64,000 bases of DNA from Phlebotomus papatasi. Lineage: Eukaryota; Arthropoda; Insecta; Diptera; Psychodidae. Every line of letters starts with the position of its first letter. Position 1 is the stretch's first letter. Both the position numbers and the translations under genes were made by a program. Under the pieces are notes generated by a model. It searched no databases. It was not told where the DNA came from and saw only the letters and a program-made list of their open reading frames with translations. Below, piece by piece: positions 54,292 to 64,000 of this stretch. The stretch covers positions 111,166,627-111,230,626 of the forward strand of contig NC_077223.1 in NCBI RefSeq assembly GCF_024763615.1, read 5' to 3'.

Positions 54292-54625
54292 CATGAAGGT
54301 AGTTTATGAGGGAGTGAAGGATTTGCAATGCCCACGCTGTCAGCGATCTTTTGTGCGTATCTGAAGCAACATACATATGCTGCGTCACGAAGGTATTAAG
54401 AATTATGTGTGCACAGTTTGTGGAATCAAGAAGGTAACGATACATTAATCGATGAGCTATATGAGTGCCACAATGAGAAAATTAGATCGTGATTCGGTCG
54501 GTAGTGCATTAAAAAATCAAGAAACATCGCTGCTCTTGACAAGTCTTAGTACGAGTTATTATTAAAAAAAAATAATGATCCACACTAATGGAGAAATGCC
54601 TCATGCATGCAGCGAGTGTAATAGG
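54292..54625 (+). pseudogene. Decayed C2H2 zinc-finger fragment
   Basis: One frame reads VYEGVKDLQCPRCQRSFVRI, an in-frame stop, SNIHMLRHEGIKNYVC and TVCGIKK. After a gap with further stops comes IHTNGEMPHACSECNR, a recognisable TGEKP-type linker and CxxC knuckle. So at least two finger starts are visible but the frame is broken by stops. It ends where copy 2 of the 337-bp repeat begins. It is probably a retro- or duplicate relic of an insect zinc-finger gene; the parent is unknown. Confidence 0.6.
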
Positions 54626-54964
54626 GTAAATGTCCTAATTCAAAACCATTTCCAGATGCTTTAACTTTGACAGAAGATTCACCACATAAAGTTCATATTT
54701 TTTTCTGAACAGAATTACATAAATTTGCTCCTTGACTCTTCTAAAATGTTACTGTTTAATGAAAATTCTTTAGATATAATTTAAAAACTTCTTAAATACA
54801 AGAAAAATACGCGAGCGTAAAATGCTTCAATTGGAAACAAATTAATCCAAATGGAGACAAGGGAAAGTTTCTAATTGGAGACAAACAGTGTATAAGTGAA
54901 ATCGCGACGAAAGGCTTCCAAAACCTTGTTGAGTTGCTCTTGAGTGCAGGATTTGTTCTTATTC
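54625..54964. repeat. 337-bp dispersed repeat, copy 2
   Basis: It matches 29906-30242 apart from scattered changes. The shared part again ends at GGATTTGTTCTTATTC. It then continues into CTGATCTTTTCTCC rather than the retrotransposon seen after copy 1. Confidence 0.85.
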
Positions 54965-57900
54965 CTGATCTTTTCTCCTTTCCCATCTAAAACAATAAGA
55001 AAATCTCTCCAAAAAAATCATATTTCCGGGGTTTCCTATTGAAGCATTTGCAGACACTTTAGAAAAACCCTTTTTGCTCACGAAATAGGTAATTATTTCA
55101 TTTGAAAACTTCACGTACCGTTAACAACAAAGATTAGCATTTAATTTAACTAATATTAACCTAAACTACTTAGTAGTCTCACAAAGAAATATTAAGAAAG
55201 ACACACAAAAAGAGAGAAAAATTGCTAAAATATTTAAAAAAAGTAGAAAATTAAGTGCAGTGCCCCAAATCCCATGCCCTGTGTACAAAAAAGACCATTT
55301 GACAAAGCAAGAAAAGACTAAAAATTTGACCACTGAGGAAGGCTTGGAGTCTGAGCCGAAAGCTTTGGGAAGAATTTGAGAATTTTCTTTGCTTCTTCTT
55401 ACCCGACGCTCACCGGTTTCCACACCTACAAAATGATAAGCATTTTTTGACCACGATTATCGTTGAGAAAATTATAAATGTTTATTTTACGTTAAAAGAA
55501 TTTAATATTCTGTAACTGACTTGGTATATGAAATTTATTTATTTTTTATTTAATTCTAATTTGAGTGCAGTAGATGTAAAAACTGGCTAAAAAACAAATA
55601 ATCTCAAATATTTCAATTCTTAAGGGGTTACAAAGCCCACGAAGACTAAAAAAATACAGAATATTTTCTCAAAAAATCTTTTAAAATGTATTAAAAAAAT
55701 AAAACTTTTTAAAGTATTTGAACAAACAAAATTTGCTTTGCAGTGGAGAAAGTTACTTAAAGTAGATTTATTTTAATTCAAAAAACCAAAGATTTCCTGT
55801 TAGTTGATGAGTTAAACTTGTAATTGAACGGTGTATTTTTTGCCTTGTTTACAACTTATTTTACAAGGCGTTATATGATGTAAATATTCAGAAAATGGTA
55901 ATTTTTGTATAAACTTCTCTAAAAAATTCATATTTCATTTAGAATATGTATACCGACTATAGTACGACTTTAATTCATCAGCTATCGGGAAATAAGGGAA
56001 GAGCACCAGCGATCGGCAGTGTTCCTCGGATCGTTAAGTTATTGTCATATTATTGCATCAATTAAAATGAACTTTTAAAAATTATTAGCTACTTTTTACC
56101 ATTTAATTCTTACAAGAATACAGTGTATTAGTGTAGATTTAATTTATAAAACCAATTTTTCGTGAAACACCTGATTAAATTCGTGACGATCCGAGGTACA
56201 GAGTACACAGTAGCAATTACATCTATTTTTTATTAATTTATTGCTAAATTTTAAAGTTCAAACGGACAGATATAGTTAAATGGATCACTAATATACCAAT
56301 TAGCATACACAAAAATACCAAATAGTATTTTGAGGCTTATATTTTCGACAAAATATCGCGCATGTCTCTTAACATTCCGATCCGTGGTACTTATTTGGTT
56401 ATTTGGTTTTTTGACTTCAGATAAAACAACTTTTAGAAATCTTATCCACCGCAAGGTAATCTTATTCAAAAACTGAAAATTTCAGATAGTTTAAATGTTG
56501 TACTTTTATATTCTTAAGATCTTGAATTAAACATTTTTTTTATTATGTAGAAAAATGAATTTAGAGAATATATTTTGTTTTTGTTTTGTGTTTGTGATCA
56601 ACGTAACTCCTTAGGGTAACTGATAAAATCAAGTTCTTAATTTTAGATTTAGACTTTTAAAACCTTGAAGCTAAATCAATAGTCTTTTTATCAAGTTTAA
56701 AGAGTATATTGTTCGAACTCTAATTTTTCAGAATTCTAGATTTTATCCCAAGTCTAAATTCATCTTAATAATTGCAACATTTGAGTAGGGGAAACTGGGG
56801 CATCCATCAAACACGGGTAGCACCAAACACTGCGATTTTTTAATCAGATTTTCGACTTCTGAGGACAAGACCTATAGAAATTTATAGGCATTTTAGGGAT
56901 GCTTGTCCACTGAAGAAATGCTCCAGATAGACCAAGTAGTTTAGAAATAAAAATTAGTGTTTGATGGTACGCCGTGTTTGGTGGTGCCCCAGTTTCCCCT
57001 AGTTCTTTCCTTATTAAAATTACACGAGAAGTTTGCGATGATAATTCAATAAATCGCTATCAGCGATTGCCCTGTCTAGTCCTTAAAAGCATAGCACATA
57101 CGACAATTGCTAAATCAAGCGTCGAATTACTTGCTCTAAAAATATCCTGAGCACAAAATTTTTGTGCTGTATAATTTATTTTGACTAAAAGTTCAGCTAC
57201 AAGTTTTTTTTTGGAACAATTTTCTCCTTCACTGTATATCGTGATTAAATACTTTTTATCCGATTAAAGCTCTTGCAAGAAAGTCTGAGCAATATAGAAA
57301 AGGGGCTGTTGCTAAATGAAAATCCCATTAAATCTTGAAATTGTGTGGCAAGCAAGAATTTTTCCTCTCGATACAGAATTTTTTCCAGACGAAGGGCATA
57401 ATCATGATTTGAATATTTATGTGAGCAATAAAGCACCATACAACAGGCTAACAATACTCAAATTACAGCTCTCTCTGGGCTTTTTATGGAACTTTCTTCA
57501 GTTTGGATTAATTTGGTTTCATATAAAATTGTTTCTGTTTTTTTTTTCTCTTGCAACTATTCTCTTGCGGGGGATAAATCATCAATCTTTGAGGGTGAAG
57601 GAGTGAGAAATATGGATTTGGGAGAATTTCCCGAAGTGTGAATGAAGAGATTTGTCTGAATGTGTTCCCATGGGATCTCACAGGGGAAACCTTGAAGGTG
57701 AAGGTTTTTGGAATCTGATGGCCAATATGGTGTTCAATATGTAGAGATAAGATATGGGTGAGTTTTTCGGGAGCGAGAGCGAGACATTTGAAGGTGTTTT
57801 TTGCAATAAAGAGGGAGTGGTTTTGGCGGGAGTGCGGACGGGGGAGTATGGCGCACAACTGATAAGGGACGATAACACATTGGATACCACCATTGATTTG

Positions 57901-57991
57901 CTTGTGCGCGCGTTTTCTTATCATTTCAGTCAGTGCCTCGGTGGATGGTGCACGGACTTCTTCAGCACTCCCAAAACGCTCTCGCTGAAGG
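54965..57991. other. Spacer upstream of the candidate alternative nwk exon
   Basis: I see no supported gene. The segment 55290-55440 (GAAGGCTTGGAGTCTGAGCC, CGACGCTCACCGGTTTCCAC) looks repeat-derived but is unassigned. A TIR element occupies 56786-57001. Bases 57850-57991 are less AT-rich and are the likely 5'UTR and promoter of the exon at 57992; TTTCAGTCAGT at 57926-57936 could be an initiator or a splice acceptor. Confidence 0.5.
56786..57001. mobile_element. Short TIR element, GGGGAAACTGGGGCA ends
   Basis: It opens TAGGGGAAACTGGGGCATCC and closes GGTGGTGCCCCAGTTTCCCC followed by TA. Inner arms include AAACACGGGTAGCACCAAAC against CCGTGTTTGGTGG. It is related at the tips to the 818-1419 element. 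Confidence 0.75.
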
Positions 57992-58096
57992 ATGCCAGAA
58001 GCGGGTGGCAGCAAAAGTGGTCTTCGACGGAGATCCAGTCTTTCGCGCCTGAGACGACGTCATAGAAAGAAACCACCAACACCTTATGGTATTTCG
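57992..58096 (+). CDS. nwk: Candidate alternative first coding exon of nwk
   Basis: The ATG at 57992 is preceded by an in-frame TGA at 57986-57988, so the start is defined. It encodes MPEAGGSKSGLRRRSSLSRL and then RRRHRKKPPTPYGIS, and ends at a strong donor (TCG then GTGAGTGG) in phase 0. The nwk exon at 62594 begins in phase 0 with GNYTKFLKN, so a splice from here would replace MQPPPRK by a 35-residue, strongly basic N-terminus. No other acceptor exon follows in this direction within the window. It could belong to an unrelated gene. Confidence 0.5.
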
Positions 58097-58898
58097 GTGA
58101 GTGGAATTCATTTATTCGGAATTTTCCCTCAACATCCTTGGGATTGCGTTTTGGGGGAAATCTTACGTAATGGAAGATGAATTTGAGACACCCAAGTTCT
58201 CTGAAACTTCACCGCGCCCCCGTCTCAGCTTAATGGGCAATTGAGGGCCACTCAAGTTCGGGCCATTTCTCAGGGAATTGTTCAGCGCATGCGATGCTCT
58301 CGAAGGGGTTTTTATCTCACAACAGAAGTACTTGATACAATTCGTATTTTGGTCTACGTTTATTTGTGTATTGTGTAAAGAAAAATACCGAAAAAGTGAA
58401 GTGGTCGTTAATTTAAAATTTAAAGTAAGATTCAATTTTGTCCGCAGATAACCTCTAAACTCTAAACGACGTAAGGGCCTTGACAGACATGCGGATTAGC
58501 CGAGAGACGGCTTAGTGTAATTATATTAAAAATAATGGTAAAAGTGCATTTCCAACATTTTCCACTAAGTCGCCTGTCGGCTTAAGTCGTAAGTGTGTCT
58601 AGGGCATAACCTAAAAATAGTGAACGTGATCAAGGTTTTACATGAATTTCTAAGTTTATAAATCAATGGACGTCACTAACTTATTTTGCCAAAGATTAAA
58701 TTATTTACAAGTTTTAGGATATGTTTAGTCTAACCTCAAAAATTCAAGTTTCATTTTGTATGGTAAAAACCTTTTAAATCTATTTGTGTGATTTTAACCT
58801 TATAATTTAATAACGATAAAATAAAACAAGACTAAGATTTATCTGGAGCTCATAGGATGGAATAGTAAGACTGTGACATAGATTAAATAAAAATTTAG

Positions 58899-59109
58899 TA
58901 GGGAAAAGTACTCTCCCTTCGAAAGGTCATGCCTTCGAATAATGTGAATTTTCTTTTAAAGAGACTTACACATTTCTATTAAATATTAGATGGCTTATCA
59001 TCAATTGTTGATAATTGCGTGATAATTTAGTGTAAATCTCTTACGAAAAACATAAGAAATTCACATTATTCGAAGGCATGAACGTTCGAAGGGAGAGCAC
59101 TTTCCCCTA
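58899..59109. mobile_element. Hairpin MITE, TAGGGGAAAGTGCTCTC family, copy 2
   Basis: It opens TAGTAGGGAAAAGTACTCTC, closes GGAGAGCACTTTCCCCTA, and has inner arms ATGCCTTCGAATAATGTGAA and TTCACATTATTCGAAGGCAT. It matches 28224-28441. Confidence 0.8.
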
Positions 59110-60519
59110 TTGTGTTTATTTATGAAAAAATCTATATTCCTATTTGAATCATCTGGAATTATGAAAAATTCTGGTTCTGAATTAGCCTATTCTACCTTAG
59201 CTTTTTGAATTATTCATAAAATTCAAATTGCATTTAGCTTAGAAATTATAATTGGTATGAGACTCCTTTTAGATCATACATACGGCTCAATTATTTTACT
59301 AATAGCTCACAAGTTAATGTGAGGTTATGTTCAATATAACCCTACAGAGCTAACTTACTTTACATGTAATAAGTTTATAAAATTTTTCAAGATTAAATTA
59401 AATGAACAAATTACAGAAAATATTTAATTACAACTTAAATTTGTCTTACTTTAAGTTAATAAACTTCTTAAAAGTCATATTTATCATAACCTCATATTGC
59501 TAAATAACTACAAGAGGAAAAAACCATATAGTATCACTGATAAAAATGAGAGGATTATCGAGGATCCTTTGAAAGTGTCCCTGTTTTGCGACTAATTTAA
59601 TTCAATTTTAACAATGAAAAAGTCATATTTGGTTTTTGCTCAGATCAGAGTAACATGATAAGTGTAATAAAAGTTACTGAAAAAACGTAATCCTTCGTGA
59701 TGAATCTGCATACAAAATTTCTAAAGACACTAATGATGCTTTCAAAGGATCAAACATGATCCATCCTTTTGAAAAAGATATGATTCAATTTGATCCTTTT
59801 ATTTTTACGACTGTATATATACACTTTCTAAATTAATTTCTTGCTTTAAGTTAGTTCAGTTAGTAGGATTAGGATTTAAAAATGTTTCATTGGTTGAAAA
59901 AGCAGATTAAAGCCCTATGTTTTTCATAAGAAGCTTACAAACAAAGCTGCTGTTTACATAGAGTTGAAGAGCTTTTGCGGACCTAATCATGTCTGGATTT
60001 AATTTAGGTTATAACCAAAATAATCTTAAATTTCAACATAACCTCTTCTCTATATAATTAGAGCTATGGACCTCATTGTCTGATTTGGGGAAATTATGGT
60101 TGTTGTAAGCCTAACCTAAAATATTTCCTACGTATGATTTTAATGCAAATAATTTATTTAATATAATTATTTATTAATTATTTAATTTATTTATTATAAT
60201 TTATTTATTTGTATCTTTGAGGTAACAATTTATTTCATTTAAAATTTAAAAAACTTGAAGATGAGTTTTTTTTTATTGTGGTTAAATTACCTATCAAAGA
60301 ATTCTTTGCAAGGAAATTCAGAATATTTATACCACATAAAATTCATTTTGAATACAAATGGACTCTAATTCGATTGGCTTTTTTTTAATGGAGCTATTTT
60401 TAATTTAATTTGGGTGTCGGTGGCATTTGGTTAAGTTGACCTATTGAAGTAATATCTTCAAATTTTGTAAGGTTTTTGAGGATTTTTTTTTAAAGATTAT
60501 GAGTATGTGAGTTTAATCA

Positions 60520-60770
60520 GGGCCCCATCAAGCGTAATAAAAAGTGAAGCTATTTTTCACTTCTCACGCCTTAAACAAATTTACTCGTAGTTCTTGTATT
60601 ATTTCGGCGAGCATAATGAAATATGTATTTTTAGATAGCTTTTAATGCACGATTTCGAAATATATCAGACTGATAAGTCAATTCTCTTTAGGAAAAAACT
60701 TGCCAATAGTCTTCAGTGTCTCTATGCAAAAACGTATGGAAAAATGAAATGTCGAGAGACCCCTGGTTTA
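60520..60770. repeat. Insert-free copy of the 17-kb dispersed repeat
   Basis: GTAATAAAAAGTGAAG, TTGTATTATTTCGGCGAGCA, TTTTTAGATAGCTTTTAATG and TCTATGCAAAAACGTATGG follow in the same order as at 17080-18240. Only a TA lies where the 945-bp insert sits in the other copy. Confidence 0.7.
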
Positions 60771-62261
60771 ATATTGGTATAAAAATGTACAAGAATTGGT
60801 TGGTTTTTTAACAGTTTCATGCTCAAATATACGTTCTCGATAATTCGGATGGCTTTTTGCCCAAAATGCCCAAATGAGAGCTAGTCTATTGTTTATAAAA
60901 TGATAAGGCTAATTAAATTTAAATGCAACAAATCGTAACATAACCTTAAATATTTTTTAGGTTATGTTCAATTAAGAGAAATAAGAGAATGAAGCTTTTT
61001 ATAGCTTTACGGAATTTTTAAATTAGTTTTGTTTTACCATGAACAAAATAATATTTAAAAATTTCTTTAAACAAATCAAATTTTAAAGGTTAAGCATTGC
61101 ATAACCTAAAATTTTTCTAACACTTTGGGAGGGATTTAAATTATTTTTGAAATTATTTTCGATTAGGTAAGATCGGGTCGGAATTCTCGAGCAAATGAAT
61201 TTCTCTTTGCCTATATTGTGTAAAACATTTTTGAATCACACTCATAAATATTTCAATGAATAGAAAGTAATTTCATTACTTTGAATGCTTTGAATAAATA
61301 GTACTTTGCTCCATATTCTTTCTCAAGAAAAATATAACACATAACATTCTATTGTATCACCCCTGACTAACTGCCCCTGTCTCCCCTATACACTATGTTC
61401 TGGAAACAAATTATTTGAACTACATTTTGCTTATTGTAGGTAGAATGTCTCCACATGTAATATAGCTACCATAGCTACCCCTTGGTGTCCTCATAAGCGG
61501 CTGACGGCCACAAAATTTCCTCTCTAGAGGAGAGGGAGGCACCAAAAAGTGGGGCAGAAGCTTAAAGAATTTTCCACGCAGGAGCAATGGTAGCGAAGGA
61601 AAAGCCACCTCGTGTGCGCTGAGCAAATCGATCCACCATATAGAGAAAAGCTTCGAGGGGCAGGAAAAAATCCCTCAGAGTTGGTGCGTGAAGGAGAAAA
61701 TTCCTCAGCAGGGTGAAAGTGTGGAGGCGGCAGAAATTCCGTGCAACTCGCCATTTTTCCTCCCCAGTGCAAATGCTAGTCCATCCCAAATGTGTCTCAG
61801 TCGGTCAATCAAAATCCACTTAGATGGCAAATTCGATTGGGCAAATTGGCGAATAATGATTTAGTTTGATCGTGTTCACGGGGGCCTCTTTTTTGTGTGC
61901 TGTGTGGGCTTTTGAGTGAGATTTTATTGGGTTTGACGGACCCATTCGAGAGGATCTCCAGAAAAGGAGTGTTTGGTGTGTGCCAGGAGAAAGGAAAAGG
62001 GAATAAAAATCACAGTGGCCTCAATTAAAACTGCGATTTTGTATCACTGAAAAGTTGTAAAATCCACGAGGTGGTGAAGAAAATATAGCTAAAGGGAAAA
62101 AAAATAGGGAGACTCTTGAGGCCGGAAAAAGGGACAATTTTCCGTGAAATAGAGTGCGCGAGTTGTAAGGGGTTTGTGGTGTGGAAGAAAAATCACCATC
62201 AAGAGCAATTTTTTAACATCCCCATTTTCACGGTTTATAATTGGGTGTGTGGATTGAAAAA

Positions 62262-62823
62262 ATGCAGCCTCCACCGAGAAAGGTAATCCCATAAGGGAAC
62301 TTCTCCATTTTTCTCTCACTCTCCACAGAACCCCCTAAATCCCCCAGAATTCAGTGGCCAAAAAATCTCCCTGACAAATCAAATATTGATTTTTTTCCAT
62401 GTCTAAATTAAGAAAGTTCTCCCATGTATTATTCCATGCACAATCGAATTTCATGAGGTACAACACATGAGGAAAAGACCATCCACCTACGTGCTGGATA
62501 ATATTTTCCTTGCATTATTCATTCGGCAGAAAGCCATCGAGTTTAGCCTTAGCAAATAGAAGATTAATTGATTTTATGGTGGTCACTTTGCAGGGTAACT
62601 ACACCAAGTTCCTCAAGAATTTGCATGCTGAGCAAGTGGCAAAGCTGCAACTCAAAAATCAGCATGAATGCGATCTCCTGGAGGATATTCGTCTCTTCAC
62701 GATTAAACGCTCAGCCATTGAGAAGTCCTATAGTGAGGCACTGCTCAAGATATCATCGGCTTATCTCAACAAAAAGATGCCTAACATTCCCGACATTAAG
62801 ATGGAAGGAGCAGATGAGAAATG
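62262..62823 (+). CDS. nwk: Nervous wreck (FCHSD-family F-BAR/SH3 protein), first two coding exons, partial
   Basis: The exons are 62262-62282 (MQPPPRK, donor GTAATC) and 62594-62823 (acceptor TTTGCAG; donor GTGAGT, phase 2, splitting a Trp codon). They encode 84 residues; the gene continues past the window. MQPPPRKGNYTKFLKNLHAE and QVAKLQLKNQHECDLLEDIR match the start of insect Nwk, as do FTIKRSAIEKSYSEALLKIS and PNIPDIKMEG. This is the beginning of the F-BAR (FCH) domain, which binds and deforms acidic membranes. In Drosophila, Nwk limits synaptic growth at the neuromuscular junction with WASp and Dap160; the SH3 domains expected later are not visible. In-frame ATGs inside the preceding intron are not needed. 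Confidence 0.93.
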
Positions 62824-63007
62824 GTGAGTTCTTATTTCTTCAAAGTCCGTGTTTCCTCGAACTTTTTCGTATTCTTTGGTACTCTGTGTCCTCTGTGTCC
62901 ACTCTGAGACCAAAAAAATTGTTTTGAGAAAACATTTTTTTAGACCGTTTTTTGAAAAACGACTTTTTGAACTATTTAGGACATTTAGGATCTATAAAAA
63001 TCTTATA

Positions 63008-63174
63008 CTGGTAAAAACAAAAGGATCAAATTGATCCAAATTTGATGCTTTTGCAAAGGATGGATCAAATTTAAAACTCTGAATACACATTTATAATAAT
63101 AGAACGTGTTAATTTGAGCCATCCTTTGCAAAAGGATCAAATTTGGATCAATTTGATCCTTTTATTTTTACCAG
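63008..63174. mobile_element. TA-flanked hairpin MITE, CTGGTAAAAA ends
   Basis: It opens CTGGTAAAAACAAAAGGATC, closes GATCCTTTTATTTTTACCAG, and is flanked by TA. The arms continue AAATTGATCCAAATTTGATG against TTTGGATCAATTTGATCC, and GCAAAGGATGG against CCATCCTTTGC. A degraded relative is near 59745-59815. Confidence 0.8.
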
Positions 63175-63920
63175 TATTATTATATTTCCTCTACCCAATT
63201 ATCATTTGCGGCTGCTATCAACTAATGATAGATCTCATCAGAAAAACGGTAGAAAACCAGATCGAAATACCGGCCGAATTAGCGGTCAGCCTAGATGAAG
63301 AAACTTTTTTGGATCATCCTCATTTCTTCCGGCGTTCGTCAAAAAGTATTGTCTTCTCCTCAAAACCAAAAAAAAGCTTAGCTTCGAAGCTTATGACCTT
63401 CGGTATTCTTTGCTTGTAAATAAGCTTTCAACATTCATTCGTAAAAACTGAAGATAACACACGACTACGTCAGACACGATATTCGAAGAAACCTGTTCGG
63501 ATTGTTTAGAAAAACACTTTGATGATCTCTTGAAAAGCTCGATATAGATATATTTATATTTATTCAGAAGACCATTAGGCGGTTAAGTTGTTCTTTGGTG
63601 TCTGAAAATGAACAGTATCTAGTAAATCTAGTACTATCAACTTCGTTTCTTTTCGGCCTCTAAGTATTCAATGGAAAATATGGATGTTTTGGGAAAATAA
63701 TCTTTTTTTAATCGTTTAGTACCGCTAAAAGTCCAAATCTTGTGCATGATTGTAAACTATAAGAGCGTCAAAATCTAGGATATTTTTTGTAGGACTTAGT
63801 TTAACTCCGAAGCTAAGATATTTTTGATCAAAAAAATATTAAATTGACTTGCAACATAATGCTGCGGTCCCGAAAGAGTTAAAGTAATTTAAGATTTTTG
63901 CATTTGATAAAACTGCTTCA

Positions 63921-64000
63921 ATCCTTTAAGGATAATTGGGTCACCGGTGACCCATAGAGGAAATAATTTTTTCTAACTATCTAGTAATTTTTTTCTAACG
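63921..64000. mobile_element. End of a TTAA-family MITE, cut by the window edge
   Basis: It starts ATCCTTTAAGGATAATTGGG and has the subterminal palindrome GGGTCACCGGTGACCC, then GAGGAAATAATTTTTTCTAA, the inverse of the right part of the copies at 5398 and 23659. The rest lies beyond the window. Confidence 0.65.

Larger units (their letters stand above)
58097..62261. other. Interval between the two candidate nwk starts
   Basis: It has no supported exon. It contains the MITE at 58899-59109, a partial GGATCAAA-family element near 59745-59815, the empty-site copy of the 17-kb repeat at about 60520-60770, and scattered TATAACCT phrases. Bases 61440-62261 are less AT-rich and probably hold the promoter and 5'UTR for the 62262 start. 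Confidence 0.6.
62824..64000. other. nwk intron 2, incomplete
   Basis: It starts GTGAGT at 62824. It holds a hairpin MITE (63008-63174), the right part of a second TTAA-using family ending at 63878 next to TTAA, and a TTAA-family end from 63921. A short coding-looking run at 63180-63419 crosses the MITE edge and has no recognisable domain. Confidence 0.6.

Noticed and set aside
57508..58014. Minus-strand frame of 168 codons
   Set aside because: It is antisense to the candidate nwk first exon, has no recognisable domain, and its composition follows the complementary strand.
63114..63419. Plus-strand frame of 101 codons (starts MSHPLQKDQIWIN)
   Set aside because: It begins inside a hairpin MITE, crosses its border and has no domain. 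It lies in the nwk intron.

Overview
The window is nuclear DNA of an insect, most likely a dipteran and probably a nematoceran. The genes are intron-rich, AT-rich and insect-like. They are set in introns and spacers packed with short terminal-inverted-repeat (TIR) DNA elements. The species cannot be named from the sequence. There is no sign of a bacterial operon, a virus or CRISPR. Five protein genes are supported. Exon boundaries were read by eye from GT/GC-AG sites and checked for phase; every complete model closes in frame. Layout: (1) 1-317, minus strand, 5' part of the La RNA-binding protein gene. (2) 2291-6152, plus, complete three-exon glycerol kinase (513 codons). (3) 6946-20087, minus, complete five-exon BTBD10/KCTD20-family BTB protein (409 codons), convergent with glycerol kinase, plus a possible 75-nt optional exon. 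(4) 25525-45766, plus, complete eight-exon rhinoceros (rno) PHD-finger protein (2850 codons), divergent from BTBD10. (5) Nervous wreck (nwk/FCHSD) F-BAR gene, plus: first coding exons at 62262-62282 and 62594-62823, with a phase-compatible candidate alternative first exon at 57992-58096; it runs out of the window. A decayed C2H2 zinc-finger fragment lies near 54.3-54.6 kb.

The genes are not a pathway. La handles RNA polymerase III transcripts, glycerol kinase is metabolic, BTBD10 relatives act in Akt signalling, Rno is a chromatin-type nuclear regulator, and Nwk shapes membranes at synapses. The links are positional: two divergent spacers (La/GK and BTBD10/rno) and one convergent pair (GK/BTBD10).

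The non-coding DNA is the richest part. At least ten families of TIR or foldback elements occur. They include a TTAA-flanked piggyBac-like family with a CCCTTTAAGGACGA terminus, a TA-flanked Stowaway-like element starting CTCCCTCCGTCC, a TACAGTAGACTCTC family and several long palindromes. Several are nested, and two insertions can be dated relative to their hosts because an unoccupied paralogous copy of the target lies elsewhere in the window. Two fragments of a non-LTR retrotransposon lie in rno intron 4. I found no clearly new biochemical system. The best leads are the alternative nwk N-terminus, GC-AG splice sites in two adjacent genes, the repeated basic strand motif in the Rno C-terminus, the inverted 40-bp tandem array in the BTBD10 intron, and the paired empty sites.
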